Shown piece by piece: positions 55,056 to 64,000 of a stretch of DNA of 64,000 nt (position 1 is the stretch's first letter; the number at the start of each line of letters is the position of its first letter). This stretch comes from Torymus aiolomorphi. Its lineage: Eukaryota; Arthropoda; Insecta; Hymenoptera; Torymidae. The stretch is from the NCBI GenBank assembly GCA_036365515.1, contig CM070873.1:87875948-87939947 (forward strand), given 5' to 3'. The notes beneath the pieces were generated by a model. The model did no database searches. It had not been told where the DNA came from and saw only the letters and a list, made by a program, of their open reading frames with translations. A program made the position numbers and the translations under genes.

Positions 55056-57631
55056 TTATTGTGCAAAATATACACTTGTATCTGAAATAAATAATTTTTT
55101 TTTACACTCCGTGCGCAAAGTTCGATTTCGCACACGCTCTAATAAAAAAAGATGCCCTAGATTAAGCTTGTCACACATCGTGTCAAAAAATAATGTTTGA
55201 TACACGAGTGAGAAAGTGGTTGTATCTTCGTGTGGCCTTTTCACCCTTGTTTCGCTCGGGCGCAAACGTCCACCACGAGGATAAAATCACTTTTTCGCAT
55301 TTGTATCGAAAATAACTATTTCTTTAAATGCATGCATATTACAAATTAATGTAAAAAAATCGTTAAGTACTTATGTAGTATTGCTAATTAAATAATGAAG
55401 AGCAAAAATTAAAGTTGTAAACTTTAAATAATATTAAATATGAAAATTTGTAATTATTTGACAGGGTAAAATTATTTATTACAACTCTGAAAAAAATATT
55501 TGTTATTTTACAAATGTATAATACGTTAAACTTTATTAATGAAATAATTTTGAAAATGAAGCTTATGACGGCCGTGATGTTATTAAATGTAAAAATGTAT
55601 AAGACGTTAATGATTTATAACAGTAAATTCATTTTATTTGCGCAACGTTTTGATCTTATTAATGATGATCCTTTTTAAGTAAATAAATTTGTTCGTGAAG
55701 AATATTTTTTTTAAATTAAAATATTTACCTTTAGATAAAATTTGATGAAACTTTAATTATTAAACATAGTTATTTTTAAATATTCGGAAAATATTGATAC
55801 AATATTGGTACAATATCGATACAATATCGATATAGAATATCTATATTTTTCTTATTGATAAAAATTTACGTTATTATAATTTTTTCTCGAAGTATTTAAT
55901 AGAATGACTTTCACCTTAAACTTAAAATTGAATGCTAAATTTTCTTTGTTTTATGATTTTACTATGCAAAAATTATATTTATTAAAACTGCAATTTTTAG
56001 TTCCCTTAAATCATTCATATATTTATTTAGCAATAAAAGTAAATAAATAACGAAATGAGATATGTAATAAATATAATAAAAAGCTTTTATTCACCTTTCT
56101 CGTCTATTACAAAATTTTGTTGAATAACTTTGATAAACTTCTTTAACAAATTGTCAAATTATCACTGTTTCTATATTCCACATAATTGCACCACTATAGT
56201 TTTTATTGAAAAAATCATGTAAACTCAATTGAAGTAACTGCTTTCGATTTTATCTAAATAACTATTAATTGCTCTATTTTTTATTAATGCATAGGGGAGA
56301 TCGAGGCAAGTTGGCATACGGGTAGGTTGGCCCAATGCTAATGCAATCTCGTGATTGGAGTAACAGAGGTCAAAACCTGTCAAACTGTCGATGTTAGTCA
56401 TGTACATTGGAACGAGGAATATTCGTTTTATTTTTCAGTCGGAAGTTTGAAAATTTTCTCATATACAGGAGTAAATTTTATATTCCAGAAAATTTCCAGT
56501 GATTCTTGAAAAGATTATGATTATCTATTTTTAAACGTAATTTAGGTTATAATGATTAATTATTTAATAATTTTAGCACTTTGTATTATTTTCATATTTA
56601 AATTTTCAATATTATTAGCATAATTTTTAAATAAAAATGTACCCGTGTTACAAAAAAAATAAATAAAGAAAATGTAGAAAGTGGTCTAACTATAGCACCG
56701 GTCTCTCCCACATTCAAAAGTTTAGGAATAAAAAAAAATCAAATGTGGTATTGTTTTTATTTTATTATTCAACAAAAATTTTGCAATACTAAATGAACTT
56801 CTTTTTATTGAAAGTGAATTATTTGTTTGGTAAAGAAATTAAAGAAAACTAAAAAATATGTGCAAATACGAGTAGGGCAACAATCGTCTATATTACGTTA
56901 TAAATTTATAATATACGATTCAGAAATAATAGATTTTACTAATCTTAAAATGCAATTATTTAATCTAAAAAAAATATTAATTGCAATAGTAGTAATAATT
57001 CGTTATTGAATCGAATGCTCAACTGCAAAACATTGGAATAAGAAAAATATTCACTTGTTATATCTTTCTAGTACTAATCAAATAAAGTAGTACATCACGC
57101 AATAATTATTACCATTATTATCTTTTCATTATCATTACTATAAACACAAACATCTGGTGATGAGAACAATAGTTTATTGAATCTGCCTTTACTTCTCTTA
57201 CCAATAATAATACATTGAAAATGATCTTTTCTTCAACTGTTTTAGTTATGAATTAAATTCAAGAAACAACTTTTTTTAGTGTGTATTTGTTTATAACCAT
57301 TATGAACAATTATGGATTAATAAAAAGTCCTATTCGATTTATAATTTAAGTCTTTTATACTACCTAACAATGCAAAAAATTTCAGGATTTTACATAAAAA
57401 AAGAAAAAAAGAAAAAAAAAGGTGCTAATATATTGGCTCCTGTGACTGCAAGGGTAACCATGTACCTAAAATAGATTTTATGGGGCGCATATCAGTCTAA
57501 AATCATTAATATTATCCAAAATTTACGTGTCATATTCAATTTGGTAGAATAGATAAAATAACTTGAAGATGTTTATTATTATTGGGCTATATGGTATATG
57601 AGTAAATCGGATTTACTAAATTCATAATTTT
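55056..57631. other. Long AT-rich interval, no gene recognised
   Basis: No credible gene. It holds a GC-richer patch at 55100-55270 with TTCGCACACG and GTTTCGCTCGGGCG motifs, GATACAATATCGATACAATA repeats near 55800, and microsatellite-like A/T runs. The 5' end of the second pogo-like element should lie near its left edge, but I found no inverted partner. Confidence 0.4.
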
Positions 57632-58149
57632 GTGACCCTTTTCGAGTTCCAAAATTTCTTTTCCGAGCACACCTATGAGACACGTTTTTTGGCACATTAC
57701 ACCTTATATTATAAGAAGAAATTATGGGTGCATCCATTTTTTTGCTGCATTTCATTTTTCTTATGGGAATTTAACATGGGAAAAATGGACGAAAAGTGCG
57801 GTCCTTGTTGATTAACCAATAGCAAGCTATGAAAGTGGCCAACAAACATTCCACAAAAAACGATTACAGTAAAAAAAGAGCTTTAATTTGAGATGAGAAT
57901 CGTTAAAATCGGTCAATTCGGCGCCAAGTTACGTGCATTTGAAAATCGCTAAAAATAATCAAAAATCATTGAATTACGTGGATTCGGGAAAAATCGCTCA
58001 TTTTCCTCAGTAAAATATGGATTTCACCCAAAAGTTTTCAATTGGACAACGTTTTTTCCTTATAATATAAGGTGTAATGTGCCAGAAAAAACATGTCTCA
58101 TAGGTGTGCTAAAAAAAAAAATTTTTTTGGAACACGAAAAGGGGTTACG
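57632..58149. mobile_element. ~518-bp inverted-repeat element
   Basis: GTGACCCTTTTCGAGTTCCA ... GAGCACACCTATGAGACACG on the left pairs with CATGTCTCATAGGTGTGC ... GGAACACGAAAAGGGGTTAC on the right, about 90 bp each. TTACACCTTATATTATAAG continues the pairing. No coding content and no clear target duplication. Confidence 0.7.
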
Positions 58150-58194
58150 AAGTTAAGGATTTACTGATGATATATTCTCATTTCACGTATAAAA

Positions 58195-58325
58195 ATTCAC
58201 GATTGGTAATTTACGACCTTAAAACTCTTTATGGGCAGCTAAAAAAAATACGTGTCTCATATTTTTCGATATAGAAGCCGTATGCAAAGTCTCAGGTAAA
58301 TCGGTGAGTGACACTTCCGTAGGGT
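58195..58325 (+). repeat. Fragment of the pogo-like terminal repeat (segment B)
   Basis: CTTAAAACTCTTTATGGGCA and ATCGGTGAGTGACACTTCCG followed by TAGGGTTACTTGT match 48065-48195. As in that element, the 90-bp repeat begins immediately afterwards. Confidence 0.75.
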
Positions 58326-58328
58326 TAC

Positions 58329-58870
58329 TTGTTAGACATCTTCATCGGCTACCCCGAATACCTAGACGACGCTTTTGATGAGATCCAACACCTACATCCA
58401 AAAACCTACGGTGCGCACCACCTAGACTCCGTAATCGGTCACCCGGAACACCTAGACGACGCATTCGGTAAGTTCCAACACCTAGAGCCACAAACCTACG
58501 GTGCGCACCACCTAGACTCCGTCATCGGCTACCCAGACCACTTAGACCACACATGGAATGTATTCCGACACCTAGATGCAAAAAACTGAGGAGTGCACCA
58601 CCTAGACATCGTCATCGGCTACCCCGAACACCTGGGCCACGTATTAGATTCACCCTGAGATCTTAACGCATAAAACTACGGATCGCACTACCTAGAGTCC
58701 ATCATCGGCCACCCCAAAGATCTAGTCCACGCATTCGATGCTTTGAATTATCGATAGTTCACCATCCACTGGCCAACCGTTCGTCAATATTTTTGTTATT
58801 TGTTGGCTAAAAAGGTTGGCCAACCGTTGCAGTTAAGCCATTTTGGTTGAGTTATTTTCTATCAGGGCAT
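58329..58870 (+). repeat. Third 90-bp/30-codon repeat array, truncated
   Basis: It starts inside a unit and has about three clear units plus degenerate ones. The frame (MLDIFIGYPEYLDDAFDEIQ) closes at a TGA at 58587-58589. The right part is nearly identical to 37010-37454, including the TTTTCTA(T/C)CAGGG end and the flanking CATTGATAATAAAAATTC. Confidence 0.75.
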
Positions 58871-59297
58871 TGATAATAAAAATTCATTCATAAAGAATAC
58901 TTTATGAAGACTTTTATTAATTGGTATCATTTGGTTTTTAATTAATTTCTTCATAAAGAGTACTTTATGAATACTTTTATTAATTGGTTATATCATTTGG
59001 TTTTTAATTAATTTCTTCATAAAGAATACTTTATGAATACTTTTACTGCGATCATGAAATACCTCGCTTATAGTTGACGCCACTTTGTATTTCATAATTT
59101 TGTTCATAATGAATACTTTATGAATCCTTTTATTACAATTACAAAATGCTTTGCTTACGGTTGATACCATTTTATATTTTTAAAAATTTGTTCACTGAGA
59201 TTACTTTATGAATACTTTTTGAATACAATAAGTTTTTATTTATTGCGGACATTAAAAAATTCTTTATGAATACTTTTTTTCAGAGTGTGCTTATCGG
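58871..59297. repeat. Copy of the AAAGAATACTTTATGAATAC block
   Basis: Closely matches 37455-37887 and ends at the same GTGTGCTTATCGGG. The co-linearity with 37010-37887 shows that a unit larger than the CCCTGGTAG element was duplicated. Confidence 0.75.
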
Positions 59298-59629
59298 GGA
59301 AACTCGCTTTTTTCCATCATCGTTTTATTTTAATTGAAACTTTGTATACGCACTGATATTAGATGGTATTCTCTTAGAGTAGTAACATATTAACGATAAC
59401 AGCACCATCTTTCGAGAAGTCACGGACTTATTGAACAGCCCACGTAGTATACATAAATGCATTCCCGAATAATTACGATTTTAAAAGAAGGCTAAAATAG
59501 GTTTAATCTCAAATATCTCTGAAATTCATAAACGAATTCTTTTACCCTAAGAACTCTTTTAATAAATAATATATAAACTCTACATCTCCACCAAATTTCA
59601 AAGAAATTAAAACAATTTTTCTTACTCGC
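59298..59629. other. Spacer with diverged dispersed repeat, no gene
   Basis: ACTCTACATCTCCACCAAAT near 59578 belongs to the family at 31300 and 60770. No gene. Confidence 0.4.
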
Positions 59630-60345
59630 CCACCCGAAAGTACGTACTTTCGGCCCGCATCTCCGGGCCGAAAGAGAAACTTTCGCATCCTATTTTAGAC
59701 CAACCGCGCGCTCTGATTGGCTGCCGAAATTTCCTGACCCGCGGCGCTTCAGCGCCCGCGCGCATGCCCGAGGAAAGATGTTTGTGCGGTGTGAAGGTTA
59801 GACACGTACGAAATAAACAGAGGAAAGTGCACGGGTGACGAGAAAAAAGTTAGTTGAAATAAAAAGTGGTTTTGTTTGATCGTGGTTATTGTTTTTTAAA
59901 CGTATGGACGGGAGCGTCCGAGAAAAATATGTTTGTGCGGTGTGAAGGTTAGACACGTACGAAATAGACAGAGGAAAGTGCACGTGTGACGAGAAAAAAG
60001 AGTTAATTGAAATAAAAAGTGGTGTTGTCTTTTTTTAATGAATGTGTTTCTGATGCCCGCCCCGACCAGCAAAACCTCGGCTTCGCCTCGGTCTTGCAAA
60101 TGTCGGGCGGGCATCAGACCATCTGTACAATAGCGAAAGTAGCAGACGCCCAAAAAACCAGCTCTCTACGCCGGTCCGAAAGAAAAAACAGTCGGTAATA
60201 TCGACCGAGCTACCCAAAGCGGCCGACAGAGGCACTACTATCGAGCGGGCCGAAAGAAAAACTAACACTCAAACACAGCTAGCAGACGACAACGCAATTT
60301 TATCAATTATTTAACAATTACAGAACGTACTTTCGGCCGGGGAGT
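59630..60345. repeat. CCGAAAG-type repeat region with 150-bp direct duplication
   Basis: It opens with the perfect palindrome CCGAAAGTACGTACTTTCGG (about 59631-59650), and ACGTACTTTCGGCC recurs near 60327. A ~100-bp block (ATGTTTGTGCGGTGTGAAGG ... AAATAAAAAGTGGT) occurs at 59778 and 59929. GC-rich text lies between AT-rich flanks. It probably represents one or two non-autonomous elements. Confidence 0.55.
60051..60116. repeat. GC-rich hairpin with GGCTTCGCC apex
   Basis: TGATGCCCGCCCCGACCAGC pairs with GTCGGGCGGGCATCA around CCTCGGCTTCGCCTCGG. The apex is shared with the hairpin at 60372-60461. Confidence 0.7.
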
Positions 60346-60371
60346 AAGAAAAATAGTATACAATACTTGGA

Positions 60372-60461
60372 CCGGAAATTGGATGCCCTGGCCGTGCGTT
60401 ATGACGCCCTCGGCTTCGCCTCGGGCGTCATACCACGCACGGCCCGGAAATCCAATTTCCG
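60372..60461. repeat. 90-bp hairpin with GGCTTCGCC apex
   Basis: CCGGAAATTGGATGCCCTGG, CCGTGCGTTATGACGCCC and CTCGG pair with CGAGG-type, GGGCGTCATACCACGCACGG and CCAATTTCCGG parts. It has nearly complete complementarity and no coding content. Confidence 0.75.
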
Positions 60462-60479
60462 GCCCACGTATCGTAATAT

Positions 60480-61200
60480 ACTATTAATGTAATTACAATA
60501 TATTGTGCGACAACAAAGAAAGTCATTTTCAAAAATACTAAAATTTTAAATATCAAACATCTCAAAAAATAACCATATAATCTGGATGAAATTATACAAA
60601 AGTTTTGCGTATATCGCATACAAAATAGTCTATAAATTTCAAGCTAATACATGAAGTCGTCATTGAGAAATTACGATTTTGAAAAAAACCGTAAAAGAAT
60701 TTTAACCGTAAATATCTCTAAAAATCATGAGACAATTCTTTTTCCTAAAGGACTTATACGATAATATATAGACTCTACATCTCCACAAAATTCCAACATG
60801 ATTAAACCAATTTTTGTTTTCTCTAGTTATCATGCGACAAAGAAAATAACTTTGTAAAATACGAAAATTTTCAAAATCAAATATCTCAAAAAGTAATCAT
60901 ACGATCTTGATGAAAATTCATACACATATTACCTATATCACATACAAAACTGTCTATAAATTTGGAGCTGTTACATAGATCCGTTCTCGAGAAATTACGA
61001 TTTGAAAAAATGGTTAAAAAAAAATTTAACCTCAAATATTTCTGAAATTTCTGGACTAATCATTTTACCCAAAGAACTCGACCGAGAGCTATCCAAAATC
61101 TACCTCTACAAGGAATTTCAAAGCTATTAAGTCAATTTTACTCTCGTATCGTTGGACATACAAAACTCATTTTTTTCAAATTTTCAATACTGAATAAGCT
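60480..61200. repeat. Dispersed repeat units related to 31300-31440
   Basis: Two or three tandem diverged units of ~290 bp contain ATATCTCAAAAA, ATTACGATTTT and GACTCTACATCTCCAC-type text. The part at 61064-61190 matches 31305-31435 closely (CTCGACCGAGAGCTATCCAA). No gene. Confidence 0.65.
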
Positions 61201-61229
61201 GATATTTTATTTACGTAAGCTTTTGGCAG

Positions 61230-61325
61230 CATCCGGGCAGAATCTCAGGTGACTTTTTGAGATGAGAAATCAGCTGATAAATCATCTGACAAATCACCTG
61301 ATTTATCAGCTGATTTTTTTTGGTA
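61230..61325. repeat. CAGCTGATAAATCA-type inverted motifs
   Basis: AAATCAGCTGATAAATCATC and ATCACCTGATTTATCAGCTG are self-complementary and resemble the edge motifs of the foldback element at 28473-29949. This may be an end of a related element; GGTAGGG follows. Confidence 0.5.
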
Positions 61326-61379
61326 GGGTAAACCAAAGAAATTACGTACCGTAAACATTATATAAACGCACTAACACAT

Positions 61380-62093
61380 CATAAAGGGAATGTATCCATT
61401 TGCGGCTGTAATCCCCCATCTGACATAAATAAACGACTCCACGATTAGGCAACAAAACTAGCCTGTAAAACAGAATTCAGCAACCACAACTACAAAATCA
61501 GTGAAGAAATCGGTATCAAAATAGTCAACAAAAAAATAACAAATGAATGGGATAAACTTTGGAAACAGCGGACCAAGACAAATCATCGGAAAAAAATAAA
61601 AACCAGTATTCACAAAAAAATCCAGTTTTAAAGATCAACAGAAGAGATCAAATAATACTAAACAGATTAAGAATTAGACACACCCGTATATTTTATACCA
61701 ACACTTAATTACTAAAGAAAATAAACAGACTTGTGAAAAATGTAACGCCGATATAAATGTAAACCATATCTTATTACAATGTCCCGCATATAACAATGAA
61801 CGATGTGGCTATAAATTTAGCACACAATTATCTGAACTACTTAATAACGAAAAGAATTGTAGAAACGTTCTGAAATTCATCCAAGCCATCAACGTAACAA
61901 ATTACATTTTATAAAACTATTCAGAACAAATAACACATAAATGACATGAACATATAATATTAACCGTCTGTATATACCAGCAATTGACTGTACCAACATT
62001 ACTGTATCTTATAACAACTTGTATACATATGTATATATGTATTGCTAATACCCTAAATGGGGAATACGACTATAAATAAATAAAGGAAAAAAA
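61380..62093 (+). pseudogene. 5'-truncated LINE: RNase H end, C-terminal domain, 3' UTR
   Basis: The plus-strand frame reads ATKLACKTEFSNHNYKISEE (end of an RNase H, after a TAG), then NEWDKLWKQRTKTNHRKK. Next comes RRDQIILNRLRIRHTRIFYT and, after a frameshift near 61707, the zinc-like C-x2-C...H-x4-C motif (CEKCNADINVNHILLQCPAY). It ends INVTNYIL at a TAA near 61912. The 3' UTR finishes with AATAAATAAAGGAAAAAAAA at 62093. It is a typical dead-on-arrival 5' truncation. The clade is unclear, but it differs from the I-like LINE at 39-45 kb. Confidence 0.75.
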
Positions 62094-62104
62094 ATAGTAC
62101 ATTT

Positions 62105-62216
62105 CGACACTGGTGCGGAAGGTGATGATTTACTTCATGTGACGTTTTTCGCACGAGCGAAGCGAGTGCGAAAAGTCACATGAAGTAAATAATCAACTTC
62201 CGCACTCGTTTCGAAC
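62105..62216. repeat. 112-bp hairpin directly after the LINE tail
   Basis: GATTTACTTCATGTGACGTT and TTTCGCAC pair with GTGCGAAAAGTCACATGAAG, with GAGCGAAGCGA at the tip. Outer TGCGGAAG and CTTCCGCA extend the stem. Non-coding. Confidence 0.75.
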
Positions 62217-62495
62217 GGTATTTTATACCACGAGAGCCGAAAAATCATACCAAAGTTGTGATTTTGAGGTTAGAGTGGTATAAAAGATTATTATATGGTG
62301 TTCTCTTTTTTAATATACAACAAACTTGAGGAGGGATCGTCAAAACGTTGGCAAAATTAATTAATTATTTTTATAATAGTATCAATTATATTATTATTTA
62401 TTCGTTTTCTCTTCATATCGTAAGAAACATTTTTTTTGTGATTAACCAAACTCCTTGAGTAATGGGTAAAAACCCGAATATAAAAAATAAACGGT
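62217..62495. other. Spacer, no gene
   Basis: AT-rich, no recognised feature. Confidence 0.35.
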
Positions 62496-63600
62496 ACTAC
62501 AATGTAAATTATCGTATGTTTCGGCACGTTCCTTTACGTGTTGCTATGTTTCTGTACCTTTCCGTACGATTCGGTACTTTTCGGTATGTTTTGATTAAGA
62601 TTCGGACATTTTATACGAAAACATACCAAAACGTACCAAATCGTATCGAATCGTTCGTAAACTTGCAGGAACGTACGGTAACGTACAGTGACATATATGT
62701 AAATACGAAAATGAACGGAAAGATACTTGTATGTACCAAATGAATTATATCAATATGAAATATAATTGTACCAAAAGGCACCGGAAGGCACGAAAGGCAC
62801 CGAAAGGCACCGAAAGGCACCGAAAGGCACCGAAAGGCACCGAAAGGCACCGAAAGGCACCGAAAGGCACCGAAAGGCACCGAAAGGCACCGAAAGGCAC
62901 CGAAAGGCACCGAAAGGCACCGAAAGGCACCGAAAGGCACCGAAAGGCACCGAAAGGCACCGAAAGGCACCGAAAGGCACGAAAGGCACCGAAAGGCACC
63001 GAAAGGCACCGAAAGGCACCGACACGTATCGACACGTATCGACACGACCGAAACGTACCGAAACGTACCGAAACGTACTGAAATGTACCAAAACGTAAAA
63101 CAATATACAACAACATACGTGACCTTACAGAAATATACGATCACATACGTAAACGTACGGAATTGTAAATTATAATATTTTACGAAAGTTTTTATTCTAC
63201 AAAACTTTTAAAAAACAAATATTTTCAGTATATTTTAAGTTCTCATAATTTTCTTTACAACATCGTATATTCACGTACATTGACGTACATTTTCGTACGT
63301 TTTTGTACGCTGGGGTACGTTTCCGCATGTTTTGGTACGTTTCGGTCCGTTTGGTACACTTAGGCAAGGAATTTTTTAAGACGAAAAATAATTTTTCTCA
63401 GCATGTGTAAGTTTCTGTAGGTTTCTGTACGAGGATGTACCTTCGAGTACCTTGACATTCATTTCCGTACGATTCGGTACGTTTAGGTACGATCGCGTAC
63501 AAATGTCCGAATCTTAATCAAAACGTACCGAAACGTACCAAATGGTGAGAGAATTTACAATAATGTACTAAATTGTAACATAGTTGTACGATTATTATTT
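62496..63600. mobile_element. Inverted-repeat element of GTAC-rich sequence around a 10-bp array
   Basis: TTTTGATTAAGATTCGGACA near 62588 pairs with TGTCCGAATCTTAATCAAAA near 63506. Between them are dozens of CGTACC/GGTACG motifs (AAACGTACCGAAACGTACCA) in both orientations and, left of the axis, the 10-bp tandem array. No credible coding sequence. Its outer limits are uncertain. Confidence 0.55.
62771..63022 (+). repeat. 10-bp tandem array (CGAAAGGCAC)n, about 23-25 copies
   Basis: Units are perfect from 62791 with a single one-base deletion near 62981. Degenerate units lie at both sides and grade into GACACGTATC and GAAACGTACC versions, indicating origin from the surrounding motif. All open frames here derive from the repeat. 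Confidence 0.95.
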
Positions 63601-63719
63601 CCATTCGGGAGAGCAAGAACTTCTTTTGACCACTTTTGATTTGGCAGATTTTTCCGTACCACTCTAGGGGTTACAAGGTAATGTGTACTTACCGACAAAT
63701 TTTAGAATGTATTTATCTT

Positions 63720-64000
63720 TTGCAAATAATAATAGAATTACTAACAAAAAAAAGTGAGTATAGTATTTACATATACGGAGCGCCTGAAAGAGCTGTTTTT
63801 CCAAAAATCTACTAAGAATTTATTTAATTAAATAAAAGCCACAATGCCGATAAGTAGGGATCTGTATACTTCGAATTTTGCCAGTTTCAAAACGTGTTTT
63901 TCTCATGGAAATGCTGATAGAATCGCATAAAAAAAATCTGAGCATAGTATTTACATACACAGAGGGCCTGAAAGAATTGTTTTTCCAAATAAACGTTCGA
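63720..64000. repeat. Second copy of the 7130-7455 dispersed repeat
   Basis: ATTTACATATACGGAGCGCC and AATTTATTTAATTAAATAAA, TAAGTAG(G/A), and TTTTTCCAAATAAACGTT match 7200-7445. Two units of ~185 bp are visible and the copy is cut by the window edge. Confidence 0.65.

Noticed and set aside
55056..55265. 69-codon minus-strand frame upstream of the second pogo-like gene
   Set aside because: No homology, and it ends just before the transposase start; likely chance.
62611..63144. Long open frames on both strands in all phases
   Set aside because: They arise because the 10-bp tandem unit contains no stop in any frame; a real gene would not be open in every phase.

Overview
This is a eukaryotic genomic window, very probably from an arthropod and most likely an insect. 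The basis is the transposon mix: a hAT transposase with short introns, a THAP/P-type exon, a pogo-like transposase, Ty3/gypsy elements, an I-like LINE with RNase H, and many MITEs and palindromes. Coding remnants carry GT-AG introns and have no bacterial-style spacing. The sequence is AT-rich, with GC-rich islands where particular elements sit. I see no convincing single-copy host gene, rRNA or intact tRNA. Almost everything is nested mobile DNA and satellite-like repeat.

Layout. 1-9.4 kb: a broken hAT transposase gene (1237-8493) lies between two blocks of a ~94-bp repeat. It is split by a second, minus-strand transposon gene (6749-3600), which is itself split by a TA-flanked MITE (5713-6433) carrying a tRNA-like module. 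9.4-14.2 kb: a palindrome made of two THAP-domain exons, a ~1.5-kb near-perfect palindrome with a tRNA-like module in each arm, small hairpins, a gypsy integrase tail and a 35-bp minisatellite. 14.2-16.7 kb: nothing recognisable. 16.7-28.4 kb: a Ty3/gypsy retrotransposon with two 246-bp LTRs, PBS, PPT, gag, protease, RT/RNase H and integrase. Its integrase is interrupted by a 6.0-kb element (21524-27541) with ~0.95-kb terminal inverted repeats and a 6-bp target duplication. Each of those repeats contains an outward-facing gene with a TATA box.

28.4-38.8 kb: foldback elements, microsatellites, a second element pair carrying tRNA-like modules, and an inverted array of a 90-bp/30-codon repeat inside an element with CCCTGGTAGAAA ends. 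38.8-45.1 kb: a hAT-type MITE (8-bp duplication) split by a 6.0-kb I-like LINE on the minus strand (12-bp duplication). 45.1-59.3 kb: a second 30-codon array, a 5.1-kb pogo-like element with 1.15-kb terminal inverted repeats, a second diverged pogo-like transposase on the minus strand, and a third 30-codon array. 59.3-64 kb: CCGAAAG-rich repeats with hairpins, a 5'-truncated LINE tail, and a 10-bp tandem array inside an inverted repeat.

The most interesting candidate is the 6.0-kb element at 21524-27541. Its two inverted ends each encode the same small protein (133 residues, open in the left copy) with a Gln/His-Pro-Gln tract and a tail resembling SUMO-interacting motifs. CCAAT-containing promoter repeats lie upstream of each copy, and I find no transposase inside. 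The second is the 30-codon repeat, which stays open over hundreds of codons at two loci, on both strands at one of them. One unit of it also lies inside the terminal repeats of the pogo-like element.
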